Positions 12,877-20,620 of a stretch of 20,620 nucleotides of DNA are shown piece after piece. Location: the IMG/VR virus record IMGVR_UViG_3300035698_013859, positions 1-20,620 of that record; one strand, 5' to 3'. The translations under genes were made by a program, and so were the position numbers. The stretch's first letter is position 1, and each line of letters opens with the position of its first letter. Below the pieces are notes generated by a model. That model saw only the letters and a list, made by a program, of their open reading frames with translations, made no database searches and was not told the origin of the DNA. This DNA comes from a virus.

Positions 12877-13509
12877 ATGGAAATCGTAATTAACAAATTA
12901 ACATACGTGTTGAAATCAATAAACGCTGATAGAAGGGTTCTCTTTTCTACCAGTGTTTTGCCATTCTATGATCTTGAAGATTTGACAAAGGACCAATTAG
13001 AAGATTTTGAGAAAAGTGTCACTCTAGTTTTGTGGGATTTTTTGAAAGATGAAGATAAAAAAGAATTGGGTGTCAAGGAGTCTCTAGAAGTTGAAACCGA
13101 AGAACTCGCTAAGTTTATAAATTGGATTTCTGAAAGAATAAAAGAATATTGCGCTTTTATAAACTTAAATAATTCTGAGGAAGATTCAACTACTGAAAAA
13201 ACAGAAACAATCCTTGCATTTTTAGCTAAACAATATAGCTGGACCTTCGAACATATGCAAGAAATGGATGAGATGGATTTATACAAAGCTTTAAAAGAAG
13301 CCTGTAAATTAGAAGACAAAGAAAAGCTAAACAGAGTTAATATAGGTGCTTTGGTAGGGGCTTTTTCTGCTGGTAGTAAGCACGCCAAAAGAAAAATAGA
13401 TGAGATGAATAGGAAAGCCAAAACTGAAAGAAAAATAGACGAAATAAAAGAAAGAAAAGTAGTACGCGATGACGATTTTCTGAGTGACGAACAATTAAAA
13501 AGTTTATAA
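12877..13509 (+). CDS. Tail assembly chaperone-like protein, single frame
   Basis: The 210-residue helical protein sits between tail tube and tape measure, where siphoviruses encode the chaperones that coat the tape measure. Residues 1-100 form a first domain; residues about 108-140 (ILAFLAKQYSWTFEHMQEMD, EMDLYKAL) resemble the short second domain (the T part of lambda G/GT), which is usually reached only by ribosomal frameshifting. Here both lie in one frame and I find no correctly phased slippery heptamer. The C-terminal 60 residues are very basic and acidic by turns (AKRKIDEMNRKAKTERKIDE). Its stop overlaps the tape measure start as TAATG. Confidence 0.6.
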   Translation: MEIVINKLTYVLKSINADRRVLFSTSVLPFYDLEDLTKDQLEDFEKSVTLVLWDFLKDEDKKELGVKESLEVETEELAKFINWISERIKEYCAFINLNNSEEDSTTEKTETILAFLAKQYSWTFEHMQEMDEMDLYKALKEACKLEDKEKLNRVNIGALVGAFSAGSKHAKRKIDEMNRKAKTERKIDEIKERKVVRDDDFLSDEQLKSL

Positions 13510-15752
13510 TGGCCACTGAAGAAGTACAGATCATATTAAAAGGAGACTTTAAAAATAAACAAGCGATTGTTGATGCCTTGAAAGGTATTGACAAAGGCGT
13601 TAAAGGCGTTGGCACTCAATCAGATAAAACAGAGAAAAAAGTAAAATCATTAAGCTCCACTCTTAAAAAACTTGCTCAAGTTGTTGGAATAACTATTTTA
13701 GCTAAAAAATTCCTCGATCTAGGAAAGGCCTCTTTAACTGCCGCAGGTCAAATGCAGAATTATAATCTTGCTTTTACAACGCTTTTAAAAAGTGCTAGTA
13801 AGGCAAAATCATTGATGGAAGATGCGATTGAGTTTGCAGCAAAAACCCCTTTTAGTTTAGAAGGTGTCTTAACCGCCACAACACAATTATTAGGATTTAA
13901 TACAGCTCAAAAAGACGTGATTCCTTTATTGACTGACCTTGGCAACATTTCTTCTGCGTTAGGCTCAGATTTAAGATTACTAGCAAAAGCATATGGAGAT
14001 GTGAAGAACAAAGGTAAACTTGCAGGTCAAGAACTAATACAGTTTCAAAATGCTGGTGTTGGTCTTCAACATTTTGCTGATGCTTTAGGAATTACAAGTA
14101 CAGAATTCAGCAAATTACAGCAAAAAGGTCAAGTTTCATTTGCGATGATACAACAAGCCATTAAAAATATGAATGCCGAAGGGGGGATGTTCTTTAATAT
14201 AATGGAAGAAAGAAGTAAATTATTCCTCGGCACTGTTTCGAATATGCAAGATGGGTTTTTCCAGCTTAAAATATCAATAGGAAAAGCATTGTTACCAGTT
14301 GCTCAAGACACGGTTAATAAGATGATAATTCTTTTTGATAGATTAAAGAAAAAAGTTGATGAAAATAGACAGACAATAACGGATTTTGCTGTTAAATTTA
14401 AAAAGGCTATAGGTGTTGGAATAACCATATTGGCAACCTTTGTCAAAGGAATAGCTTTTTTAGTATCCCAGCCTCTGATAAGATGGCTTGGAATAACTAC
14501 TGTTGCAGTTCTTGCATTGAAAAAAGCCCTAGTTTTAATTACTAAAACTCCAATTTTATTTTTTATAACATTACTTATACAGGCAATAGGTTATTTAGTT
14601 AATAATTTTGAAAGCTTACCAGATTTTGCACAAATAGCTTTATTAAAAGTAGCAAAGGCTTTTAAGATTCTTGAAAATTCCGTTGCAACTGTAGTGGAAG
14701 CAATATTAAAAAAGTTAAGTTTTCTTAGCGATGTACCAGGGTTCGGTTGGGTTGATAATGCAATTGATAAATTTGGTGAATTTAGAGATTCTGCTATTAA
14801 AGACATAAACGACATTGAAAATAAAATAGAAGAACTGAGAAATAAACCAGCTGAAGTTGCTGGTACTGAAGTTGAAGAAGAAAGTGGATTGCAAGAAAAA
14901 TTAGAAGAAGAAAAAAATATAATAGATGAATCAAATCAAGTTAAGTTTGAACAAGAAAGTGAACATCAACAAGCCATAGCCGATTTGCAAGAAGAGTTTA
15001 GACAGGGAAAAATAGGCTTACAAACTCTTGATGATGAACTCGCCGCCATAAAAGCCGAAGAGGATTTTGCTAAATTGAATAAGAAATATATTGTTGACCA
15101 AGAATTGCTTGGTGACAATGAAGAGGCAAAATTAGAATTAAGAAAAAAATATGATGTAGAAAAAGATAAATTAGATACCTCAAGAGTAAAAAAACAAAAA
15201 TTCTTTAGTAAAGCTTCACTAGATGGTGCTAGGTCTGCTTCTGGACAATTAGTAGCTTTAGAAAATTCAAAACATAAAGAGTTGGCTGCAATAGGAAAAG
15301 CGGCTGCATTATTTAATATTACAGTCGATACTGCTAGGGGAGCAATAGCTGCCTATACTTCTTTAGCTCCGATTCCTTTTGTTGGTCCTGAACTTGGAAT
15401 AGCGGCAGCGGCAGCATTAACAGCTTATGGTGTGGAACAATTTGCGTCAGTGTCTGGAGCATCATTTGCGGTTGGTGCTGGAGAAATACCTCAAGATATG
15501 CAAGCACAATTACACGCGGGTGAAATGGTTATACCATCATCATTTGCAGAAAGTATTAGAGCCGGTGAATTGTCAGTAGGTGGTGCTGAAAATCAAGGAG
15601 CGTCAGGCGGTGAAAATATAATTAATATTAATTTTGAAGGGGCAATCTTTAACGGTAATCTTGATGATGATGATGTTATAGCTATTGGAACCAGAATAAG
15701 TGAACTTATAAATGAGAATATTTTGTCACCTATACCAACGGGGATCGCATAA
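13509..15752 (+). CDS. Tape measure protein
   Basis: The 747-residue product has the tape-measure N-terminal domain: AGQMQNYNLAFTTLL, EFAAKTPFSLEGV, TQLLGFN, DLRLLAKAYGDVKNKGKLAGQE, ELIQFQNAGVG (about residues 79-186). Hydrophobic segments at about 303-318, 328-345 and 348-364 could be membrane-active during DNA injection. A long coiled coil spans about 430-560. The C-terminal region has the recurrent Ala-rich module AAALFNITVDTARGAIAAYTS followed by GEIPQDMQAQLHAGEMVIP, seen in many tape measures. It fixes tail length; at about 1.5 angstrom per residue the tail would be near 110 nm. It is coupled at both ends by overlapping stop/start codons. Confidence 0.9.
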   Translation: MATEEVQIILKGDFKNKQAIVDALKGIDKGVKGVGTQSDKTEKKVKSLSSTLKKLAQVVGITILAKKFLDLGKASLTAAGQMQNYNLAFTTLLKSASKAKSLMEDAIEFAAKTPFSLEGVLTATTQLLGFNTAQKDVIPLLTDLGNISSALGSDLRLLAKAYGDVKNKGKLAGQELIQFQNAGVGLQHFADALGITSTEFSKLQQKGQVSFAMIQQAIKNMNAEGGMFFNIMEERSKLFLGTVSNMQDGFFQLKISIGKALLPVAQDTVNKMIILFDRLKKKVDENRQTITDFAVKFKKAIGVGITILATFVKGIAFLVSQPLIRWLGITTVAVLALKKALVLITKTPILFFITLLIQAIGYLVNNFESLPDFAQIALLKVAKAFKILENSVATVVEAILKKLSFLSDVPGFGWVDNAIDKFGEFRDSAIKDINDIENKIEELRNKPAEVAGTEVEEESGLQEKLEEEKNIIDESNQVKFEQESEHQQAIADLQEEFRQGKIGLQTLDDELAAIKAEEDFAKLNKKYIVDQELLGDNEEAKLELRKKYDVEKDKLDTSRVKKQKFFSKASLDGARSASGQLVALENSKHKELAAIGKAAALFNITVDTARGAIAAYTSLAPIPFVGPELGIAAAAALTAYGVEQFASVSGASFAVGAGEIPQDMQAQLHAGEMVIPSSFAESIRAGELSVGGAENQGASGGENIININFEGAIFNGNLDDDDVIAIGTRISELINENILSPIPTGIA

Positions 15753-16543
15753 TGAGATTTTTTGATACAAACGTTTTATATACATTATTCGGAAATATAA
15801 TAACAGAAAGTTCTGGAACTGGAACACTTGCTTTTGATGAAAAAACTAGATATGGGTGGGCGAGTAGTGGCGAAAATACAGACGGCGACACTGCATGGGT
15901 AGATTGTGTTTTACCAACTGGACAATCTATTGATAGAATTTTTGTTAAAGATACAAATATTGTTTTAAATAGTCCGGGATTAGATAATTTATGGGGAGAT
16001 AAAGGAGCTGGATTTGAAGAATTAAACGCAGATATAATTATTTCCAATGAAGCTTTAACATCACATTTATATATATTTAATACACCTATTACTATTACTA
16101 GGGTTAGATATTATGGAGATGACACTATAGTTGCAGACCAAGAAAAAACAATAAAACAAATTTACGCTTTTACTGAACTTGGAAGGTTAGAGAATTTTGA
16201 TAATATTGCGCCTACTAGAGAGAGATTGCAAAAAATAAGTAAGTTACAAGCTGGCAAGGTTGATGTTATTGATTTTGGCAGACACTTTTCATTTAAGCTA
16301 GGAATAAAAGCCCATTATGTGGAAGATGATAATGATGTAATAGATATGTTGGCACAACGTGACACTCCAATGTTTATCTGGATTAATGATAATACTGAAG
16401 ACATCATGAAAATGTATCAAGAACCTTTTAGATTTCAGGATATTTACAAGGTAGCGATACAGAAAAAAGATAGTCTAAAGTTTGCTAAAAATTTATATTT
16501 TAGTGGGATTGATGACTCAATAAGTATGGTGGAGGTTTATTGA
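15752..16543 (+). CDS. Distal tail-like protein with discoidin-like N-terminal domain
   Basis: The 263-residue protein directly follows the tape measure, the usual position of the distal tail (Dit-like) component. The N-terminal half (ITESSGTGTLAFDEKTRYGW, TAWVDCVLPTGQSIDRIFV, ITITRVRYYG, IKQIYAFTELG) follows the sequence pattern of F5/8 type C/discoidin domains, which often bind carbohydrate. The C-terminal half (DVIDFGRHFSFKLGIKAHYV, DTPMFIWINDN) looks like a separate mixed domain. The start overlaps the tape measure stop by 1 nt and the end overlaps the next start as TGATG. The role in the tail tip is inferred from order. Confidence 0.5.
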   Translation: MRFFDTNVLYTLFGNIITESSGTGTLAFDEKTRYGWASSGENTDGDTAWVDCVLPTGQSIDRIFVKDTNIVLNSPGLDNLWGDKGAGFEELNADIIISNEALTSHLYIFNTPITITRVRYYGDDTIVADQEKTIKQIYAFTELGRLENFDNIAPTRERLQKISKLQAGKVDVIDFGRHFSFKLGIKAHYVEDDNDVIDMLAQRDTPMFIWINDNTEDIMKMYQEPFRFQDIYKVAIQKKDSLKFAKNLYFSGIDDSISMVEVY

Positions 16544-17760
16544 TGGCATTAACCTTACGGCAAATATATGAGAGATACGGAGAGCGAGAATTTGTAAGAG
16601 TTATTGAAGTTAAAAGACGTAATACGGATGATAGTTATGAGGCCAGTTGGAGCAATATAGAAACCTTGTCTTCTTTGTATAATTTAGACAAAACGGTGTC
16701 AAGTATAAGCTACTCAACACCAAACGACAACTATTCTTTTGGTATAGTCAAGGTTGGAAATTTAAAGCTAAAATTATTGAGCAAGAATGGAAACTATGAT
16801 GACGAAAATAATCAAGATTCTATATTTAGAGGATTTTTAAGGCATAAATCGCTAATAAGAGTTAGAGACGGCTATGTGGACAAATACACCGACCCAGCCG
16901 TTCCTGTGGACGTTTTATCTACTGTTTTTGAGGGGTTTATTGATGGAACTTCCACGGGGACCAAAGTTGATAAGAATAATATTGTGCAAGATCTTCAATG
17001 TATAGATACCTTATCATTTTTGCTCAAAGAAAATACCCTAGCTGATATGGGGGTTTTAGCGCAAACAACGTTGAGCGATTTGATTTATGAAATATTAAAT
17101 CGTAGTGCTTTCACAGATTTTTTCACAGTGGCCGCATTAAATATTGTACCGGGATATGATATAACAACGTTAGATATGGCGGAATATGAAGGGCAGACAC
17201 AATTGTTTACTGTATTTGAAAATCTTAGCATTGGACATTCAATATTTTATGTTCTCGATGGTGTGTTTTATTATAAAGATATTAAAAATGCTATAGTGAC
17301 AACATTTGAGGTTGATGAGAAGAAAATAATCAATTTGTCAAATTATAGCAACGGCGCTGAATTAGTTTTTGAAAAATTTTACTGGGATGATTCAAGTGAG
17401 TCATACACAGCCCCTACAAACGTTTATAATAGAACTAAAACAATAGATATAAAGGCTTGTACAAATTCAACTCAAAGACAAAACGTGCTTAATTATGTAG
17501 GCGGAGTTGCTAGGATACAAAGAAAAAGAGTTAAGCTTGAAATGCCTTATTATCCTAATTTATTTGTTTTGCAGAAGATCACAGCGAATTATCCAGACAT
17601 TTTGCCTGCTGATGCTTTTATATGGGATATATCAAATTGGGATGAGGCTTATTGGAGAACCCCTATAAGTGCTTCACCAATTAATCAGGTCAATTGGGTT
17701 ATTAGAGATTTAAAACATAGCAGTTTTAAAACAACAGTTATATTAGAGGAGGTTATATAA
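16543..17760 (+). CDS. Tail tip/hub-like protein
   Basis: I take the ATG at 16543, with GGAGG at 16531-16535 upstream; the TTG one codon earlier is less likely. The 405-residue product begins with a helix and strand (REFVRVIEVKRRN, DSYEASW) and has a hub-like beta core in which IFRGFLRHKSLIRVRDGY and a FEGFIDG segment recur in phage tail proteins of this position. A middle helical part (TTLSDLIYEILNRSAFTDFF) resembles the domain found in baseplate hubs. The C-terminal third is beta-rich with several Trp residues. The call is by position and general layout; I see no lysozyme or peptidase motif. Confidence 0.5.
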   Translation: MALTLRQIYERYGEREFVRVIEVKRRNTDDSYEASWSNIETLSSLYNLDKTVSSISYSTPNDNYSFGIVKVGNLKLKLLSKNGNYDDENNQDSIFRGFLRHKSLIRVRDGYVDKYTDPAVPVDVLSTVFEGFIDGTSTGTKVDKNNIVQDLQCIDTLSFLLKENTLADMGVLAQTTLSDLIYEILNRSAFTDFFTVAALNIVPGYDITTLDMAEYEGQTQLFTVFENLSIGHSIFYVLDGVFYYKDIKNAIVTTFEVDEKKIINLSNYSNGAELVFEKFYWDDSSESYTAPTNVYNRTKTIDIKACTNSTQRQNVLNYVGGVARIQRKRVKLEMPYYPNLFVLQKITANYPDILPADAFIWDISNWDEAYWRTPISASPINQVNWVIRDLKHSSFKTTVILEEVI

Positions 17761-18765
17761 ATGACAGGAGAATTTACAAAATCATCAACGATGACCCCGG
17801 CAATAGCAGGGCAAATGGCAAAGGCTGAGGTAATGAACCAAAATCTAGCTATTCTTGGCAAAGATAGTTTTATTCCTATTGATGAAGATGGTACTCCAAC
17901 CGATGGTGACTTAGGTGATGAAACACTTGGTACAAATGGCACATTAATTGCTGACATGAAAGTTAGAGCAGGTGATAGCCTAAAAATCTATGATGCTAGT
18001 GGTAATTTATTAAATACCGCTACATGGGTTTCACTATTGACTGCTTCAACTTATATCGATAAATATGGAATATATGGACTCGTTCCTTCCAGTAATTCAG
18101 GAACTCCGGATGAGCAAGTTGATATAACACTAGGAAAATGTATTGCTGAAGATGAAAGTACTATATTAAGTTTATCAACCACCACCACAGCAGATTTAAC
18201 GACCCATATAACTCCGGGAAACAATACAACATACTATTTATTTTTATATAGGAATGCTTCAAGTGGGCTTGATATTGTTGATTTTACAACTTCTTTAACT
18301 CCAACCGCTGGAACTGGTAATGGACAATTACCAAATTTAGATACTGGAAAATTAAGATTGATTTGTTCTTATAAAACCGATGGAACTGCTGATTTAAGAT
18401 TACATGTTGGAAGTGGCAATGGAAAAGAAATATTTATAAAATATGATAGAATATTAGAAAAAATAGGTTTGACATCAAGCTCTGTTGAATACCCATTATC
18501 TATACCTGATAACATACCAGTAAGGCCTTTATATTATATTTTCCATGTTTGGGACGATACAGGTAGTGTTATAAGTGCGTTAGCAGATGGGATTGAAACA
18601 CACTTAGGTGAAGGAGCGGCAGGAACTAACCAAATGCAGGATGCTATAGTTGGAGCTTTTGTTGAAACTGATACTGGAAGTCTATTTTTAAAACAAGTAG
18701 GAACTCCTCCAGTGAATGCATACTTATATACAGAAGGTTATTATTTAAAAAGAGAACAATATTAG
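17761..18765 (+). CDS. Baseplate/upper tail fibre protein, unknown family
   Basis: The 334-residue product begins immediately after the hub-like stop, with AGGAGG upstream. An N-terminal helical segment (TPAIAGQMAKAEVMNQNLAIL) could dock on the tail tip; the rest is Thr/Ser/Gly-rich beta protein with many short turns, e.g. TYYLFLYRNASSGLDIVDF and VRPLYYIFHVWDDTGS. It has the look of a trimeric baseplate or upper fibre subunit. After it the gene string is broken by a 99-nt AT-rich gap, so it probably ends the main tail transcript's tightly coupled part. Confidence 0.45.
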   Translation: MTGEFTKSSTMTPAIAGQMAKAEVMNQNLAILGKDSFIPIDEDGTPTDGDLGDETLGTNGTLIADMKVRAGDSLKIYDASGNLLNTATWVSLLTASTYIDKYGIYGLVPSSNSGTPDEQVDITLGKCIAEDESTILSLSTTTTADLTTHITPGNNTTYYLFLYRNASSGLDIVDFTTSLTPTAGTGNGQLPNLDTGKLRLICSYKTDGTADLRLHVGSGNGKEIFIKYDRILEKIGLTSSSVEYPLSIPDNIPVRPLYYIFHVWDDTGSVISALADGIETHLGEGAAGTNQMQDAIVGAFVETDTGSLFLKQVGTPPVNAYLYTEGYYLKREQY

Positions 18766-18812
18766 AGAAGTATATTATATTTAGCTTGAACTAAAAACTC
18801 TTAATGTATTAT

Positions 18813-18840
18813 TTGAAGTTTATTAAATTATTATTAATAT
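18813..18840 (+). promoter_or_regulatory. Possible weak promoter before the fibre genes
   Basis: TTGAAG (18813-18818) and TAATAT (18835-18840) lie 16 bp apart in the 99-nt AT-rich gap 18766-18864. No terminator-like hairpin with a T-run is present in the gap. The match is modest and such AT-rich DNA gives chance hits. Confidence 0.3.
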
Positions 18841-18864
18841 TAAAAATAAAAACGAGGTAGAAAA

Positions 18865-19161
18865 ATGACAGTCAATCAGAACGTTACTAAATCAATAGCC
18901 GCACAAAATACATTTAGCGAATGGTTAATTGTAAATAAGGGACAAAGATTCAACTTAGATATATGGGGAACTTTTGCAGGTGTTGTGACTGTTCAACATA
19001 CTTATGATGATGGCACGACAGTTCTTGATGATGAAATTACTTTTACATCTCCAGTACATGAAAAAAGTATCCCACAAGCAGAAACAGCAAAATATAGGGT
19101 TGGCATAAAAACAGGTCAGTATACAAGTGGGACTGCTGAAGTTAGATTAGGGAGGAATTAA
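18865..19161 (+). CDS. 98-residue small beta protein of the fibre region
   Basis: The product is compact and mostly beta: NTFSEWLIVNKGQRFNLDIW, then GVVTVQHTYDDGTTVLDDEI, then AKYRVGIKTGQYTSGTAEVRL. It has no signal, helix bundle or catalytic motif. Such small Ig-like or jelly-roll-like proteins next to fibre genes are often minor virion components. The initiation region CGAGGTAGAAAAATG resembles that of the major structural genes, and the gap to the fibre gene is 2 nt. Confidence 0.5.
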   Translation: MTVNQNVTKSIAAQNTFSEWLIVNKGQRFNLDIWGTFAGVVTVQHTYDDGTTVLDDEITFTSPVHEKSIPQAETAKYRVGIKTGQYTSGTAEVRLGRN

Positions 19162-19163
19162 TT

Positions 19164-20620
19164 ATGTCAGTATTCGAAGGTTACGTAAAACAATCTTTAA
19201 AAGCAAAACAATTATTTTCGTATTCGGCAAGTGCCGTTTATAACGTAGGTGATAGTGTTGTTCAGGCGAACGCATTATATCAATGCCATACTCAAATATT
19301 AACTGCGGAAGCATTTACAATTGCAAAATGGGATTTAATCGGTAGTGATGTTGGGGCTTTTATTTATCAAGGTTCAATTACTTTACCCGCTGATTTTCCT
19401 ACGTCCGCTTTAGTTGTTAATGGTTGGACATACAATATCGTAGCAAATGTAACTGATAATGATGCCACAAAGACAAATACCGGTCAATCATTTTTAATTG
19501 GTGATGTAATTTCTTGGAACGGGACAAACTGGACTGATGTAACTGGTCTAGAGTATTTTTTAGATAATGGAACTGATTTAACACCAATCAACGCAAGAGG
19601 AATTGATATTGCGGCTGGTCAAGCTTTCAAAATTAATTCTATTAATATAAAAGATTTTTCTGAAACATTGACAAATAAGACAATTGATGGAGATGACAAC
19701 ACTGTTCAAGATTTGGCTTTAACCTCTGTTAAAACAGTTTTGGGAGATGCTAGCAAGATTCTACAAAGAGATGCGGCTGGGATTGTTATAAATTTAACCT
19801 CTTTACCTGATGGAACTGTAGCAACAACACAGTCCGCAAGTGATAATAGCACAAAACTTGCAACAACATCTTATGTTGAAACAGCAGTTGCCGCAGTAGA
19901 TACATGGGATGAAGTGATGCACAATGGTGAAACTTTCACAGTGCTAGATACTGAAAACTTATCTGCTGAAATTACTCAGAATGATACAACAAACAACCCA
20001 GCAGCTTTAATCATAGCTAATACTGGCTCTGGTGATGATATTACATTGCCTAACAGCTCATATATAAAAAATGGAGTAGCAAAATTAGTTGGAGGTTTGG
20101 AAGATGCAAATGTTACAACTGCGGTTCTTATTGGTTCGGCAACTGACACTTCATTAAATACAACAAAAAAAGATTTATTGGGTGGAATAAATGAAGTTGA
20201 TTCTGAAAGTGTTAAACTTGTTGGTCGTGCAGGAGGACAAACAGTAGATGGTGGAACTTTAACCACGGAAACATTATCATTAAGAAACAATGCTGTTGAT
20301 AATCTAGGTGCTGTAATAAATTCCGATGGGTCTTTGTCGGTAAATGCTACCAACTATGAAACATTAGTTACTGATGATGATGATATTCCAAATAAAAAAT
20401 ACGTTGATGATGCTATTTTAACAATTGATACTTGGGATGAAGTAACACACAACGGTGAAGTAGTCACTATTCTTGATAATGAAAATTTAAGTCCAACAAT
20501 TACTCAAAATGATACTACAAATAACCCAGCAGCATTAATTATAGCAAACACAGGTTCAGGAAATGATGTAACGTTACCTGGTAGCTCATCTATTAAGAAT
20601 GGTGCATTAGTTATGGGAAC
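19164..20620 (+). CDS. Tail fibre protein, N-terminal part (runs off the window)
   Basis: An uninterrupted frame starts at ATG 19164 (GGGAGGA 7 nt upstream) and remains open to the last base, 485 codons. The N-terminus has an SAVYNVGDSVVQANALYQCH ... AKWDLIG segment like the small carbohydrate-binding modules of chitinases and fibres, followed by the fibre-typical VISWNGTNWTDV. Later come DNSTKLATTSYVETAVAA and DDIPNKKYVDDAI, the AT(T)xYV spacer motif that recurs along phage fibres, and two copies of a 62-residue module 176 residues apart. This is the probable host-recognition fibre; the receptor-binding tip and any chaperone lie outside the window. Confidence 0.8.
   Translation, partial: MSVFEGYVKQSLKAKQLFSYSASAVYNVGDSVVQANALYQCHTQILTAEAFTIAKWDLIGSDVGAFIYQGSITLPADFPTSALVVNGWTYNIVANVTDNDATKTNTGQSFLIGDVISWNGTNWTDVTGLEYFLDNGTDLTPINARGIDIAAGQAFKINSINIKDFSETLTNKTIDGDDNTVQDLALTSVKTVLGDASKILQRDAAGIVINLTSLPDGTVATTQSASDNSTKLATTSYVETAVAAVDTWDEVMHNGETFTVLDTENLSAEITQNDTTNNPAALIIANTGSGDDITLPNSSYIKNGVAKLVGGLEDANVTTAVLIGSATDTSLNTTKKDLLGGINEVDSESVKLVGRAGGQTVDGGTLTTETLSLRNNAVDNLGAVINSDGSLSVNATNYETLVTDDDDIPNKKYVDDAILTIDTWDEVTHNGEVVTILDNENLSPTITQNDTTNNPAALIIANTGSGNDVTLPGSSSIKNGALVMG
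19896..20081 (+). repeat. Fibre module, copy 1 (second copy 20424-20609)
   Basis: Sixty-two codons beginning DTWDEVMHNGE and containing ITQNDTTNNPAALII recur at 20424-20609. By eye 48 of 62 residues agree, while many third codon positions differ, so the duplication is old and the protein sequence is conserved. The spacing is 528 nt. Confidence 0.85.
20424..20609 (+). repeat. Fibre module, copy 2
   Basis: This is the second copy of the DTWDEV...NDTTNNPAALIIANTGSG module; see copy 1 at 19896-20081. More copies may follow beyond the window edge. Confidence 0.85.

Noticed and set aside
13050-13210. A-rich heptamers (AAAAAAG near 13055, AAAAAAC near 13196) as frameshift sites in the tail chaperone gene
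   Set aside because: Relative to the reading frame the codon boundaries do not fit the X-XXY-YYZ slippery pattern, and no long overlapping second frame follows.
12966-13421. Long minus-strand frame opposite the tail chaperone gene (151 codons)
   Set aside because: It is Ser/Phe-rich low-complexity translation, the usual mirror of a Lys/Glu-rich gene, with no start signals.
18781-18800. TTTAG...CTAAA hairpin after the baseplate gene as a terminator
   Set aside because: The stem is only 5 AT-rich pairs with no T-run.
1-20620. CRISPR arrays, tRNA genes, insertion sequences, integrase or attachment sites
   Set aside because: I found no regularly spaced repeats, no cloverleaf with a CCA-end context, no transposase-like frame with terminal repeats and no integrase. 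Lysogeny therefore cannot be judged from this window.

Overview
The window is a piece of a tailed-phage or prophage genome (Caudoviricetes) with siphovirus morphology. Almost everything is on the + strand, tightly packed, with 1-8 nt stop/start overlaps, and the genes follow the standard virion order: packaging, head, neck, tail, fibres. The DNA is AT-rich. A lipobox protein with a BamE/SmpA-like C-terminus argues for a Gram-negative host, but nothing here identifies the genus. A tape measure protein of 747 residues without a contractile sheath gene suggests a long flexible non-contractile tail of roughly 110 nm (about 1.5 angstrom per residue, a general rule, not measured).

Layout. 1-530: tiny ORFs, the first three with a membrane segment, function unknown. 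550-1250: a ParB-like domain gene and, overlapping it by 4 nt, the C-terminal third of a beta-class DNA methyltransferase; the central part carrying the catalytic DPPY-type motif is absent. 1243-1668: a small-terminase-like protein. 1675-2894: what looks like a separate transcription unit between the two terminase genes, with a near-consensus promoter overlapped by a perfect dyad, then a small HTH protein, a lipoprotein and a J-domain protein. 2907-6761: large terminase, portal and Mu gpF-like minor head protein, with a possible hidden two-TM ORF between the last two.

6762-7078 is the only sizeable non-coding gap. It holds a minus-strand stub of an HNH/AP2-type homing endonuclease, an unusual pair of interlocked inverted repeats, and a strong promoter for the capsid operon. 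7079-11703: scaffold, SU10-like/DUF5309-like major capsid protein, a probable decoration protein, an acidic HeH/SAP-like protein, and the neck/tail-completion set. 11713-15752: a small protein, the tail tube, a tail assembly chaperone-like protein and the tape measure. 15752-20620: distal tail and hub-like proteins, a baseplate/fibre protein, a small beta protein, and the start of a long repeat-containing tail fibre that runs off the window.

Three G-run/C-run hairpins sit 7-13 nt after the stops of the capsid, putative decoration and tail tube genes, and nowhere else that I saw. Several abundant structural genes share nearly the same initiation region (AAAGAGGTTTAAAATG). Together these suggest that virion protein amounts are set through mRNA ends and translation initiation. 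The most interesting items are the gutted methyltransferase, the self-contained HTH-lipoprotein-J-protein unit between the terminase genes, the endonuclease stub with its interlocked repeats, and the recurrent hairpins.
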